The translations under genes were made by a program, and so were the position numbers. From NCBI GenBank assembly GCA_027024125.1, contig JALVSV010000184.1, forward strand, positions 1-16,724: a DNA stretch of 16,724 nucleotides, read 5' to 3'. Below are positions 6,765 to 15,319 of the stretch, in pieces (the stretch's first letter is position 1; each line of letters starts with the position of its first letter). A model generated the notes under the pieces. That model did no database searches, had not been told where the DNA came from, and worked only from the letters and a program-made list of their open reading frames with translations. Origin of the DNA: Methylothermaceae bacterium (GTDB lineage Bacteria; Pseudomonadota; Gammaproteobacteria; Methylococcales; Methylothermaceae).

Positions 6765-7598
6765 CTATCGGCATTGGCGAATTGCCCAGGCCACCTCCAT
6801 CGCCTGGTGATTTTCTCTGACGTCGTGGACCCGAAAGAGCTTTACGCCAGCCATGACCCCCAGAGTGGTGGTGGCCACCGTGGCGGCCACCAGCTCGCCA
6901 GGATGCTCGACCTCCAGAATCGCCCCCATGAAACGTTTCCGGCTGGCACCAAGCAGCACTGGAAAGCCTGTAGCCACGAAGCGATCCAAATGGGCCATGA
7001 GCAGCAGATTGTCGATCTTGCGTTTACCGAAACCGATACCCGGATCGATGATCAGCATCTCCTCTGCCACACCTGCCTGCCTGGCACACTCGATTCTTTC
7101 CAGCAGAAAGTCCAGGACCTCTCCGACGGTGTCCCGATAGCCTGGATTCTCTTGCATGGTCTTGGGTTGCCCCTGCATGTGCATCAAGATCAGTGGCACC
7201 TGTTTTTGGGCAACCAGAGACAACAGCTCGGGTTCATCCCGGCCCGCAGAGACATCGTTGACCATGTCCGCCCCAGCTTCGATTGCGGCCTCTGCCACTG
7301 CACACAAGGTGGTATCGATACTGATGAAACAATTGTCAGGCAAACTCCGTCTCAAGGCAGAGATCACCGGAAGTACCCGCCCGAGCTGCTCCTCGGCCGA
7401 CACCCGATTCGAACCTGGGCGCGTTGATTCCCCGCCCACATCGATGATTTCAGCTCCGGCAGCGGCCATGGCCAGCGCCTGGTGCACGGCAGATTCTTTC
7501 GTCGTGTAACGACCACCATCAGAAAAACTGTCTGGAGTCACATTGAGGATTCCCATGATCATGGGTTTGGGTACGGAAAGACGCTGAATAAAAGTCAT
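6765..7598 (-). CDS. folP: Dihydropteroate synthase
   Basis: Joins 6-hydroxymethyl-dihydropterin diphosphate to p-aminobenzoate to give dihydropteroate in folate synthesis. The product is 277 aa from ATG 7598. All family motifs are present: MGILNVTPDSFSDGG (15-29), GGESTRPGS (55-63), SIDT (Asp95), MVNDVSAG (Asn114), LMHMQG (138-143), DPGIGFGK (185-192), GASRKRF (217-223) and FRVHDV (255-260). An upstream in-frame start at 7670 would add 24 residues unlike other family members and overlap the promoter region, so 7598 is preferred, although no strong ribosome-binding site is visible. It is transcribed away from the DHPS-like gene starting at 7679 and together with the carbinolamine dehydratase. 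Confidence 0.95.
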   Translation of the reverse strand: MTFIQRLSVPKPMIMGILNVTPDSFSDGGRYTTKESAVHQALAMAAAGAEIIDVGGESTRPGSNRVSAEEQLGRVLPVISALRRSLPDNCFISIDTTLCAVAEAAIEAGADMVNDVSAGRDEPELLSLVAQKQVPLILMHMQGQPKTMQENPGYRDTVGEVLDFLLERIECARQAGVAEEMLIIDPGIGFGKRKIDNLLLMAHLDRFVATGFPVLLGASRKRFMGAILEVEHPGELVAATVATTTLGVMAGVKLFRVHDVRENHQAMEVAWAIRQCR

Positions 7599-7642
7599 GA
7601 AATAGAGGAATTTGATATCAACCGAGAAACTCTTGCGATGAT

Positions 7643-7670
7643 AGCATATAGGTTTGTCATTCCCTTGCAA
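7643..7670 (-). promoter_or_regulatory. Candidate promoter for folP
   Basis: On the minus strand TTGCAA (7670-7665) and TATGCT (7648-7643) are separated by 16 bp, each matching its consensus at four of six positions. It lies about 45 bp before the folP ATG, in the 80-bp gap shared with the divergent DHPS-like gene. No convincing promoter for the plus-strand operon was found in the same gap. Confidence 0.3.
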
Positions 7671-7678
7671 CGTCCACT

Positions 7679-9088
7679 GTGGCCGATAAATCCGAGCACA
7701 TACTCTTTCTCACCGGAAAACTGGCGGAAAAACAGCTGCGCCAGATTCTCCAGGCGATGCAGCCGGAATTTGAATACACCGTACACCAACTGGGATTGAC
7801 GGTGGCGGCCCTGATGACCGCTGACATGATACGACGTCGCCTCAAGGAGACTTATGGTGCCGACCGGATCCTGGTGCCTGGGCGCTGCCGTGGGGATCTT
7901 GAATCACTTTCCGCAAGTCTTGGCATCCCGGTCGAACGCGGCCCCAACGAACTGAAGGACCTGCCAGCCTTTTTCGGCCATGAGGACGTGGTTCCTGATC
8001 TTTCCCGCTACGATATTCGTATCTTCGCGGAACTGACCGAAGCCCCCCACATGAGCATCGAGGAAATCCTGGCACAGGCCGATTGGCACCGCCGCCATGG
8101 CGCCGACGTCATCGATGTTGGATGCCTGCCCAACACTCAATTTCCCCATCTGGAGGAAACCTTTCAGGCCCTTAAGGCCGAAGGACACCTCACCAGCATC
8201 GATTCGCTCAACCCCGATGACCTGCTTCGTGGCGGCCGTGCCGGCGCAGATTACATGCTCAGTCTGCACAGAGAAACCTTGTGGATCGCCGAGGAAGTCC
8301 CAAGTGTCCCCATCGTCATTCCTCAACCACCCGCAGACCTGGACTCTTTGAGCGAGGCTGTGGAAATTTTTGATGGGATGGGTCAGTCCTACATTCTCGA
8401 TCCAATCCTGGAACCCATCCATTACGGTTTCACTGCATCCATCGTTCGTTACCACAAGGTGCGGGACCATTTCCCTGAAGCGGAGATGCTGATGGGGGTG
8501 GGAAACCTGACCGAGCTGACCCATGCCGATACCGTAGGCATCAACGCTCTGCTACTGGGAATCTGTTCGGAACTCCACATCAACAACATTCTCGCCACCC
8601 AGGTCAGTGGCCACTGCAGCAGAGCCATTCCGGAAGCCGATCTGGCACGCAGGATCGTCTTCTATGCCAGGGAGAACAACATGCTTCCCAAACACGTCCA
8701 TCCCGGTTTGATGTGCCTGCACGACCCCAAACCATTTCCATACCAACTGACAGAAATCCAGGAACTGGCCGGAATGATCCGTGACCCCAGCTATCGCATC
8801 CAAATTTCCAAAGAGGGGATGCACATCTTCAACCGGGATGGCATGCACAGCGCTACCGATCCTTTCGAACTGTTTCCCAAGCTGGGTGTGGAGACCGACG
8901 GTGGACATGCATTTTATCTTGGAGTGGAGCTGGCCCGCGCCCAAATCGCCTGGCAGCTCGGTAAACGGTATAATCAGGACGAAATGCTCGACTGGGGATG
9001 TGCAACCGACCCATCAGAAGAGGAATCTGTCGATCCACATGCCTACAAACCGGCCGGCACCACCTTGAAGAAAAAGAACCCGTCATGA
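7679..9088 (+). CDS. Dihydropteroate synthase-like protein of the H4MPT-associated type (TIGR00284-like)
   Basis: A 469-aa protein of the kind found in archaea and H4MPT-using bacteria. Residues 1-110 (SEHILFLTGKLAEKQL...) form an N-terminal domain of the DUF6513 type. The middle (about 112-370) is a pterin-binding TIM barrel with Asp145 in GADVIDVGCLPNT, Asp175 in LTSIDSLNPDD, LDPILEP (240-246) and MGVGNLTELTHADTVGIN (272-289). Residues about 372-440 (HAFYLGVELARAQIAWQLGKRY, QDEMLDWG) match the DUF4346-like tail. The classical folate signatures (NVTPDSF, GGESTRPGS) are absent, so it is not a second FolP. A role in H4MPT synthesis follows from the family's distribution and the neighbours; the exact reaction is not established to my knowledge. 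The start is GTG 7679; an in-frame TAG at 7649 and no better start codon between exclude a longer form. The stop overlaps the next start (ATGA). Confidence 0.88.
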   Translation: MADKSEHILFLTGKLAEKQLRQILQAMQPEFEYTVHQLGLTVAALMTADMIRRRLKETYGADRILVPGRCRGDLESLSASLGIPVERGPNELKDLPAFFGHEDVVPDLSRYDIRIFAELTEAPHMSIEEILAQADWHRRHGADVIDVGCLPNTQFPHLEETFQALKAEGHLTSIDSLNPDDLLRGGRAGADYMLSLHRETLWIAEEVPSVPIVIPQPPADLDSLSEAVEIFDGMGQSYILDPILEPIHYGFTASIVRYHKVRDHFPEAEMLMGVGNLTELTHADTVGINALLLGICSELHINNILATQVSGHCSRAIPEADLARRIVFYARENNMLPKHVHPGLMCLHDPKPFPYQLTEIQELAGMIRDPSYRIQISKEGMHIFNRDGMHSATDPFELFPKLGVETDGGHAFYLGVELARAQIAWQLGKRYNQDEMLDWGCATDPSEEESVDPHAYKPAGTTLKKKNPS

Positions 9089-9651
9089 TCCTGGAGACCA
9101 TCGTCATCACCTGGGACCTGCAAGGCGTGCCCCATATCGCCCCCATGGGTATTCATACCGATGACCGCTCGATCACCATCCTGCCCTTTCGCCCATCGAG
9201 GACCCTGGACAATCTGGTTTCGGTCGGCCAGGCCGTCATCAACGCCACCGACGATGTCCGCGTCTTTGCCGGTTGCCTGACCGGCCACCGGGACTGGCCC
9301 CTGGTAGCCTGCAGGCATGTCTCCGGTTACCGGTTGCGAGATGCGCTGGCCCATACCGAAGTGGAACTGAAATGGATCCAGGAGGATCCGATTCGCCCCA
9401 AACTTCATTGCCAAAGCATCCATAGCGCCAGTCATGCGCCCTTCAAAGGCTTCAACCGCGCCCAGCACGCCGTGCTCGAAGCGGCCATATTGGTCAGCCG
9501 CCTGGATCGCCTGCCTTGGCAAAAAGTCGAAACAGAACTCGCCTACCTTCGAATCGCCGTGGAAAAGACCGCAGGTCCACGGGAGCAGGAAGCCTGGAAA
9601 TGGCTGATGGAAAAAATAAATCAGTTCAAATCAGACTTGGAAAATTCATGA
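9085..9651 (+). CDS. DUF447 protein, FMN-binding split-barrel fold
   Basis: A 188-aa protein of the DUF447 family, shared by methanogens and H4MPT-using bacteria. The N-terminal part, ILETIVITWDLQGVPHIAPMG (2-22), and the VINATDDVRVFAG strand (51-63) fit a flavin-reductase-like split barrel. The C-terminal helical part contains GFNRAQHAVLEAAILVSRL (122-140), typical of the family. No enzymatic function is established; FMN binding and a redox role in H4MPT or methylofuran synthesis are inferences. ATG 9085 overlaps the DHPS-like stop, and its own stop overlaps the next start (ATGA at 9648-9651). A longer open frame back to 8998 lies inside the upstream gene and is rejected. Confidence 0.88.
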   Translation: MILETIVITWDLQGVPHIAPMGIHTDDRSITILPFRPSRTLDNLVSVGQAVINATDDVRVFAGCLTGHRDWPLVACRHVSGYRLRDALAHTEVELKWIQEDPIRPKLHCQSIHSASHAPFKGFNRAQHAVLEAAILVSRLDRLPWQKVETELAYLRIAVEKTAGPREQEAWKWLMEKINQFKSDLENS

Positions 9652-10346
9652 CTGCCTTGCTCGCCAGTGTTACCACACCCGAAGAAGCGCTTCTCGCAGT
9701 CCAGGCCAATGTGGACCTGATCGACTTGAAGGACCCGGGCCAAGGGGCTCTTGGAGCACTCCCATTGGAACAAATTCGCCATATCGTCGAGGTCCTGGAG
9801 GGCCATACGGTCAGTGCGACTATCGGGGATCTGCCCCTGCAACCAGAAATAATCGGCACGGCCGTGAAAACCATCAGCGAGTGTGGGATCGATTATATCA
9901 AGATCGGCTTTTTCCCCGGAGGAGATGCGGACGGTGTATTGGCAGCCCTTCAACCGCTGGCGAAACGATTCTTCTTGATCGCGGTATTGTTTGCGGACTA
10001 CATGATTGCCTTGCCCCTGATCGATGCGCTTGCCAGCACCGGCTTCAAGGGGGTCATGCTGGACACTGCCCGCAAGGAGAAGGGTTCCCTGACGAAGATA
10101 CGAGACAAGGTGTTTTTACAGCGTTTTCTCCTCAGAGCCAAAAGCCAGGGCTTGTTGACAGGGCTGGCAGGTTCGCTGCAGCTGGAAGATATTCCCCGCT
10201 TACTGCCACTCGGCCCTGACTATCTGGGATTTCGCGGCGCCCTGTGTGAAACAGGAAAGCGGACCCAATGCCTCGATTCTAAACGCCTGGCCACGATCCG
10301 AGCTGCCATCCCGGTTGCTGCTACCCGAAAAATATCCAATTATTGA
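9648..10346 (+). CDS. mfnB: 4-(hydroxymethyl)-2-furancarboxaldehyde-phosphate synthase (MfnB family, formerly DUF556)
   Basis: MfnB builds the furan ring precursor of methanofuran from two molecules of glyceraldehyde 3-phosphate; in methylotrophs the product would go to methylofuran, cofactor of the Fhc formyltransferase/hydrolase complex. The 232-aa TIM-barrel protein keeps the active-site set known from the Methanocaldococcus enzyme: Lys28 in LIDLKDPGQGALGA, Lys85 in DYIKIGFFPGG, and Asp139 and Lys143 in VMLDTARKEKGSL, with the expected four-residue spacing. The end GFRGALCETGKR (about 198-209) is also family-typical. The ATG at 9648 is coupled to the DUF447 stop. The open frame extends back to 9516 but that part lies inside DUF447. 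pyrD follows after 34 nt. Confidence 0.92.
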   Translation: MTALLASVTTPEEALLAVQANVDLIDLKDPGQGALGALPLEQIRHIVEVLEGHTVSATIGDLPLQPEIIGTAVKTISECGIDYIKIGFFPGGDADGVLAALQPLAKRFFLIAVLFADYMIALPLIDALASTGFKGVMLDTARKEKGSLTKIRDKVFLQRFLLRAKSQGLLTGLAGSLQLEDIPRLLPLGPDYLGFRGALCETGKRTQCLDSKRLATIRAAIPVAATRKISNY

Positions 10347-10380
10347 TTGCCATCCCTTGAAAATTGACCCACTCAGGCAC

Positions 10381-11424
10381 ATGAATCTCTACTCCCTGCT
10401 GCGTCCCTTGCTATTCAAGCTCGATCCCGAGACCGCCCACCATCTGACCCTGGCCTCACTGGACCTGTTGGTTAAACTTGGACCTTACAATCCATTACGC
10501 AAGCGTTACCCTCTCCTGGAAAAAGAGGTCATGGGATTGCGTTTCCCCAACCCTGTCGGCCTGGCTGCGGGACTCGACAAGAATGGCGACCATATCGAGG
10601 GATTGGCGGCTCTGGGATTCGGATTCATCGAGGTGGGCACCGTTACCCCAAAGCCCCAGCCTGGAAACCCCAGACCCAGGCTGTTCCGGATACCGGAGGC
10701 CGAGGCACTGATCAACCGCATGGGCTTCAACAATCTGGGCATCGATCACTTGGTAGCCAATTTGGAAATGCTGGGACCACGGGAATTCATTCTGGGCGTC
10801 AATCTTGGAAAGAACAAGGATACCCCCCAGGAAAGGGCGGTGGATGACTATCTGATCGGTCTGGAAAAAGTCTATCCGCTGGCCGATTACGTCGCCATCA
10901 ATCTTTCCTCCCCCAATACCCCGGGTCTGAGGGAATTGCAACACGGGAGGGCACTTGAGACATTGTTGCACGGTCTTGATGAAAAACGCACAAGACTGGC
11001 ACAAATCCACGGCAAACGATTGCCCATCGCGGTAAAAATCGCGCCGGATCTGACGAGGGAACAATTGCGCGAACAGGCAGAAGCACTGGTCCGCCATTCC
11101 ATGGATGCCATCATCGCCACCAACACCACGGTCGATCACAGCGCCATCGAATCCCTACCCCATGGAGGAGAGAATGGCGGACTGAGCGGCGGTCCTTTAC
11201 GGGAAAGATCCACTGAAATCGTCAATCTCCTCCACCAACTGCTGGGGAGCGATCTTCCCATCATTGCCTGTGGCGGAATACTTAGTGCCCAGGATGCGCT
11301 GGAAAAATTAAACGCAGGTGCCAGTCTGGTTCAGATCTATACAGGATTGATCTATCGAGGACCCAAGCTGATCGATTCCATTATGGCCGCCCTTCTTCGG
11401 CCCGGCGGCGCAAAAACCGACTAA
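10381..11424 (+). CDS. pyrD: Dihydroorotate dehydrogenase (quinone), class 2
   Basis: Oxidises dihydroorotate to orotate in pyrimidine synthesis, passing electrons to quinones at the inner membrane. The product has 347 aa, close to the 336 of E. coli. The N-terminal helices (MNLYSLLRPLLFKLDPETAH) form the membrane-binding, quinone-channel part of class 2 enzymes. Further on are PVGLAAGLDKNG (58-69), EVGTVTPKPQPGNPRPRLFR (84-103), INRMGFNN (111-118), AINLSSPNTPGLR with catalytic-base Ser177, AVKIAPDL (217-224, Lys219), ATNTT (246-250) and the FMN phosphate site VQIYTGLIYRGP (317-328). The ATG at 10381 is chosen because residues from here fit the family; the frame is open upstream from 10246 but overlaps mfnB. 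The last 44 bp overlap the 3' end of the opposing GGDEF-EAL gene. Confidence 0.95.
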   Translation: MNLYSLLRPLLFKLDPETAHHLTLASLDLLVKLGPYNPLRKRYPLLEKEVMGLRFPNPVGLAAGLDKNGDHIEGLAALGFGFIEVGTVTPKPQPGNPRPRLFRIPEAEALINRMGFNNLGIDHLVANLEMLGPREFILGVNLGKNKDTPQERAVDDYLIGLEKVYPLADYVAINLSSPNTPGLRELQHGRALETLLHGLDEKRTRLAQIHGKRLPIAVKIAPDLTREQLREQAEALVRHSMDAIIATNTTVDHSAIESLPHGGENGGLSGGPLRERSTEIVNLLHQLLGSDLPIIACGGILSAQDALEKLNAGASLVQIYTGLIYRGPKLIDSIMAALLRPGGAKTD

Positions 11425-14400
11425 AGTCCTCGGCTGATACGGGCTGACTATAATAATAGCCTTGAAAATACCTGCAGCCATGTTCCCTGAGAAAATCGAG
11501 CTGCGCTTTGGTCTCGACCCCTTCCGCCACGACATCCAACCCCAGATGTTTCGCCATGGCCAAAATGGTCTCGACGATCGCCCGATCATTGGCATCGGAC
11601 TCGATATCACCGACGAACGACCGGTCGATTTTGAGTTCGTTCAGTGGCAAACGCTTGAGATAGATCAATGAAGAATATCCGGTTCCGAAGTCATCGATGG
11701 AAATACGCACACCGAGTTCTTTCAACGATTTCATCTTGGCTATGGTGTCGGGAATATCCTCAATGAGGATTCCTTCCGTCAATTCCAGCATCAATTTACC
11801 GGCCACTATACCGCTCTCCTGGACAATTGAGGTCACCTGCTCCACAAAGTCAGCCTGGTGAAACTGGCGTGGGCTGATATTGACAGCCACGTGGTCGACC
11901 GCAGTCATCCAGCCTCGATCCTGCCACTGTCTGATCTGCTTACAGGCCATCTCCAGTACCAGTCGACCAAGCGGAAGGATCAATCCACTATCCTCTGCAA
12001 TAGGAATGAATTCATTTGGAGGAATGAAACCACGTTCGGCATGATTCCAGCGTAGCAGGGCCTCGGCGCCTGCCAGTTTTCCGCCGGCACAATGCTGTGG
12101 CTGGTAATACAATTCCATGTTTTCAGACGCAAGTGCTGCCCGTAACTCCTTTTCGAGTTCCAGCCTAGCATCGGCTGCAGCCTGCATCTGCGGATTGTAG
12201 AAACGAATGGCATTGCGACCGGCCGCCTTGGCCCGGTACATGGCCGTGTCCGCCTGCTTGAGCAGTTCTTCCCTGTTTTCCGTCCCGGAGAACAAAGTAA
12301 TGCCTATGCTGACCGAGGTATGGTATTGACGCTCCTCCAGATTGAAGACGGCGGCAATGTTGGCCTTTATTTTTTCCGCCACTGCGCGTATGTGATTGGC
12401 AGCAGAGTCAGCATCACTGCCCAGATTGGGGAGCAGGATCACAAACTCGTCTCCACCGATCCTTGCCACAGTATCCTCACTCCTCAATTGACCACATAAG
12501 CGTTCGGTCACCTGGTTGAGGAGCAGATCTCCCAATTGATGTCCCCAGGCATCGTTGAGATGTTTGAAATTGTCGAGGTCGAGGAACATCAATCCTCCCC
12601 AACCCTGGTTCCTCCTCATGATACCGAGTTCCTGTTGCAAGCGGTCCAGCAACAGGCGGCGGTTGGGGAGCCCCGTCAATGGATCGTAGAATGCCAGCCG
12701 TTCGATTTCCTCCTCAGCCAGATAGCGCTGAAGCTCTGCCCCGGCCCTGAGAGCAAAGATTTCCAGCACAGAGATGATTTCCTCCGAATCCAGAGGGATG
12801 GGAGAGGTATGACACACAACCAGTAACCCAAACACTTTGCCTGAGCTGTCCTGGAGAGGAACCCCCGCATAACTCTCGATTCCCATGTCCCGGGCCAGTT
12901 GATCTTCAGGATAGCGTTCCCTCAGACGATGCTGAATATATACCCCTTTGCTACACAGGACATCCTGGCATGGAGTTCCAGCCAGATCGTAAGCCAAATT
13001 TTCCTGGTTACGCCCATGCACCCAAAGAGCGACCGATTCTGCAACCGCCCCATCTTCTTTCAACAATCCCACCATCGCCACTGCAACTCCCAAACTCTCA
13101 CCCAGTTGCCTGACGATGGCATTGAAAAAATCCTCTCCGAACTTGTCTGCCACTTCCTCCGTCAACAATCTGATGAAACGTTCCATCCTGCGTCTGCGGG
13201 TGACATCATGGATGACCGAATGAAGCAAGAGCCTGCCTTCTACCTCCACCGGTCCCGAATAGACTTCCACATCCCGGACCTCACCCGACTTCAAGCGGTG
13301 ACGAAAATAAAAACAGCTTTGTACTTCCTGCAGTGCCAAAACGCGTTTTGCAGCAATCTCCCTTTCAGGTGAAAGATTGATGTTTGCAATAGACATTCCC
13401 TGCAGTTCCTCCCTGCGATAACCATAAAATTCACAGGCCTTCTCATTGGCATCGACAACGATCCCACTTTCCGGATCCATCAACAACTCAACCACCTTGC
13501 CTTTCTCGAACATGCGCCGGTAACGGGCCTCACTGGCCTTCAGAGCCTCCTGCAGGGCATGCTGTTCACTCACATCGTGAAAAACCAGTACCACCCCGCG
13601 CAACTCACCATTCTTCCCCCGAATGGGAGCTGCATTGTTGGCAATCTGGAACACCTTTCCATCGCGTGAAAAAAGCGCAATGCCACTCTCCTGCGAAACG
13701 GCGCCACCGCCTGACATCACCCGGGAGATAGGATTATCCAGGGCTTTGCCGGTGCTGGCATCGGCAAGCTTGAGCACTTCGCTGAGAAAGCGGCCTCTGG
13801 CCTCGTCGAGCTTCCATCCTGTCAAATCCTCGGCCACCATATTCATACGCTCTATCCTTCCTCCGGCATCAGTCACTATGACCGCCTCGCCAATGGAATC
13901 GAGAGTGACAGACAAATATTCTTCGCTTTGGCGCAGGGCCGATTCTGTGGCAATCCGCCTTTTCTCCTGAGCAAAATGTGCCAGGGCAAAGGAAACATCG
14001 TCGACCAGTTCGGTCAGCAGCTTGACGATTTCCTCGGTAAAAAAATTGGCTTCTTCTGCATAGACATTCAGGACCGCCACCAATTCTTCGCCCTCGTGGA
14101 TTGGTAACGCAGCACTTGCATGAATGCCGAACCGTTTTGCTCTCTCCCGCCACATGGCGGTCATGGAGCTTTGTTGAAAATCGTTGATGATGACCACGCG
14201 ATCTTCCCGCATGGCGGTCGCCGTAGGTCCTTTTCCTGCAGGTTTACTGGCCTCAATATCGATTTTGAGATTCTCCAGATAACCCACAAGCGATGGAGTG
14301 GAGGTGGCATGGGCCACAGGCACGATGCAGCCCTTTGTTTCATTGAACTTACCGACCCAGGCAAGGACAAAGCCGGCACGTTCCACCGTCACCTGGCACA

Positions 14401-15319
14401 ATGCCTGGATGACCTTGTCAGCCTCTTTGGCACGCACAATCACCTGGTTGATTTCAGCCAGACTGTCATAGAGGGCGCGTTGTTTAAACAGTCTTTGCTG
14501 ACTCAGACTCAGCTGGGTGGACATTTTATTGAAAGTGGAAGCAAGCTGGGCAAGCTCACCTCTACCTTCGACTTTCAGGGATTCCGGCTGATCCTTGCGA
14601 CCAAACTGCGACACAACCTGGGTAAGATGCTTAAGTGGATCCAGAAGAATATGATTGAGCACCATCCACAGGCCAATCATAGCCATGACCAGGATGAGAG
14701 ACAGTGCCAGAACGGAATATCCGAGATCGGTGAAAATCCGGGCGCGGGCCGGACGCAAATCATAACGACCGTACAATACCACTGATTTTTCCTGTGATAG
14801 TGTCCCAGCTTTCTCATTTTGCCTGCTTACAGGATAATAAGCAGCCACCCCTTGATGATCCGGAGTCAGAAACAGTTCATCCAGATACCCATTATTGGCA
14901 GCCTGGAACGCATCTGTATCAAAATCAGTCACCAGAGAAGTGATCGACTTGCCTCTCCATGCAGGGTGGTTTGCCATCAACACTTTCCCCCGATCATCCA
15001 GCAAAACCAGGGTATCAATGTTCGGCTCGCTTGAGCCCAGGGTCAGAATACGTTCTGCTACCGCCCATTGATGGTGATTCAGCGATTTCTCCAATTGGTT
15101 CGCCAGCCGGGAGATCTCGAATTTCAGATGTTCCTGGGCATCCGATTCAACTGTATGGATACCCCGCCAGTAGAAATAGCCTGACAGGACACTCCATAGC
15201 AGGATCAAAAAACCCGCCAGGATCAGTACCACCTGCCAACGCAAATGCAGCGCTTTTATCGTGGTCACGGCGTCCACACTGTGGCGGAAATAGAGTCCAC
15301 CGGGGTTTTGGTGGCACAA
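11381..15319 (-). CDS. Transmembrane sensor with GAF, PAS, GAF, GGDEF and EAL domains
   Basis: A protein of up to 1312 aa that probably makes and/or degrades c-di-GMP. Order from the longest start: membrane segment (29-49), periplasmic sensor (50-197), second membrane segment (198-222), HAMP (about 222-275), GAF (about 284-450), PAS (about 463-585), PAS (about 595-708), GAF (about 715-865), GGDEF (870-1040), EAL (1052-1305). The cyclase site RIGGDEF (GGDEF 955-959) is intact, with an RxxD inhibitory site (Arg946-Asp949) five residues before. The phosphodiesterase residues are intact: EALLRW (Glu1086), VNIS (Asn1147), LELTEG (Glu1179), IDDFGTGYSS (Asp1209, Asp1210), LKIDRSF (Lys1230), VVAEGVET (Glu1266, Glu1269) and YFQGY (Gln1286). 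Start is uncertain: TTG 15319 is the outer limit; GTG at 15277 or 15268 gives a more usual short N-terminus. No good ribosome site marks any of them. Confidence 0.93.
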   Translation of the reverse strand: MCHQNPGGLYFRHSVDAVTTIKALHLRWQVVLILAGFLILLWSVLSGYFYWRGIHTVESDAQEHLKFEISRLANQLEKSLNHHQWAVAERILTLGSSEPNIDTLVLLDDRGKVLMANHPAWRGKSITSLVTDFDTDAFQAANNGYLDELFLTPDHQGVAAYYPVSRQNEKAGTLSQEKSVVLYGRYDLRPARARIFTDLGYSVLALSLILVMAMIGLWMVLNHILLDPLKHLTQVVSQFGRKDQPESLKVEGRGELAQLASTFNKMSTQLSLSQQRLFKQRALYDSLAEINQVIVRAKEADKVIQALCQVTVERAGFVLAWVGKFNETKGCIVPVAHATSTPSLVGYLENLKIDIEASKPAGKGPTATAMREDRVVIINDFQQSSMTAMWRERAKRFGIHASAALPIHEGEELVAVLNVYAEEANFFTEEIVKLLTELVDDVSFALAHFAQEKRRIATESALRQSEEYLSVTLDSIGEAVIVTDAGGRIERMNMVAEDLTGWKLDEARGRFLSEVLKLADASTGKALDNPISRVMSGGGAVSQESGIALFSRDGKVFQIANNAAPIRGKNGELRGVVLVFHDVSEQHALQEALKASEARYRRMFEKGKVVELLMDPESGIVVDANEKACEFYGYRREELQGMSIANINLSPEREIAAKRVLALQEVQSCFYFRHRLKSGEVRDVEVYSGPVEVEGRLLLHSVIHDVTRRRRMERFIRLLTEEVADKFGEDFFNAIVRQLGESLGVAVAMVGLLKEDGAVAESVALWVHGRNQENLAYDLAGTPCQDVLCSKGVYIQHRLRERYPEDQLARDMGIESYAGVPLQDSSGKVFGLLVVCHTSPIPLDSEEIISVLEIFALRAGAELQRYLAEEEIERLAFYDPLTGLPNRRLLLDRLQQELGIMRRNQGWGGLMFLDLDNFKHLNDAWGHQLGDLLLNQVTERLCGQLRSEDTVARIGGDEFVILLPNLGSDADSAANHIRAVAEKIKANIAAVFNLEERQYHTSVSIGITLFSGTENREELLKQADTAMYRAKAAGRNAIRFYNPQMQAAADARLELEKELRAALASENMELYYQPQHCAGGKLAGAEALLRWNHAERGFIPPNEFIPIAEDSGLILPLGRLVLEMACKQIRQWQDRGWMTAVDHVAVNISPRQFHQADFVEQVTSIVQESGIVAGKLMLELTEGILIEDIPDTIAKMKSLKELGVRISIDDFGTGYSSLIYLKRLPLNELKIDRSFVGDIESDANDRAIVETILAMAKHLGLDVVAEGVETKAQLDFLREHGCRYFQGYYYSQPVSAEDFSRFLRRRAEEGRP

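Noticed and set aside
6702..7427. 241-codon open frame antisense to folP
   Set aside because: It is opposite the conserved DHPS motifs; the real gene on the other strand is unambiguous.
7904..8524. 206-codon open frame antisense to the DHPS-like gene
   Set aside because: Shadow of the sense frame, with no start signal or motif.
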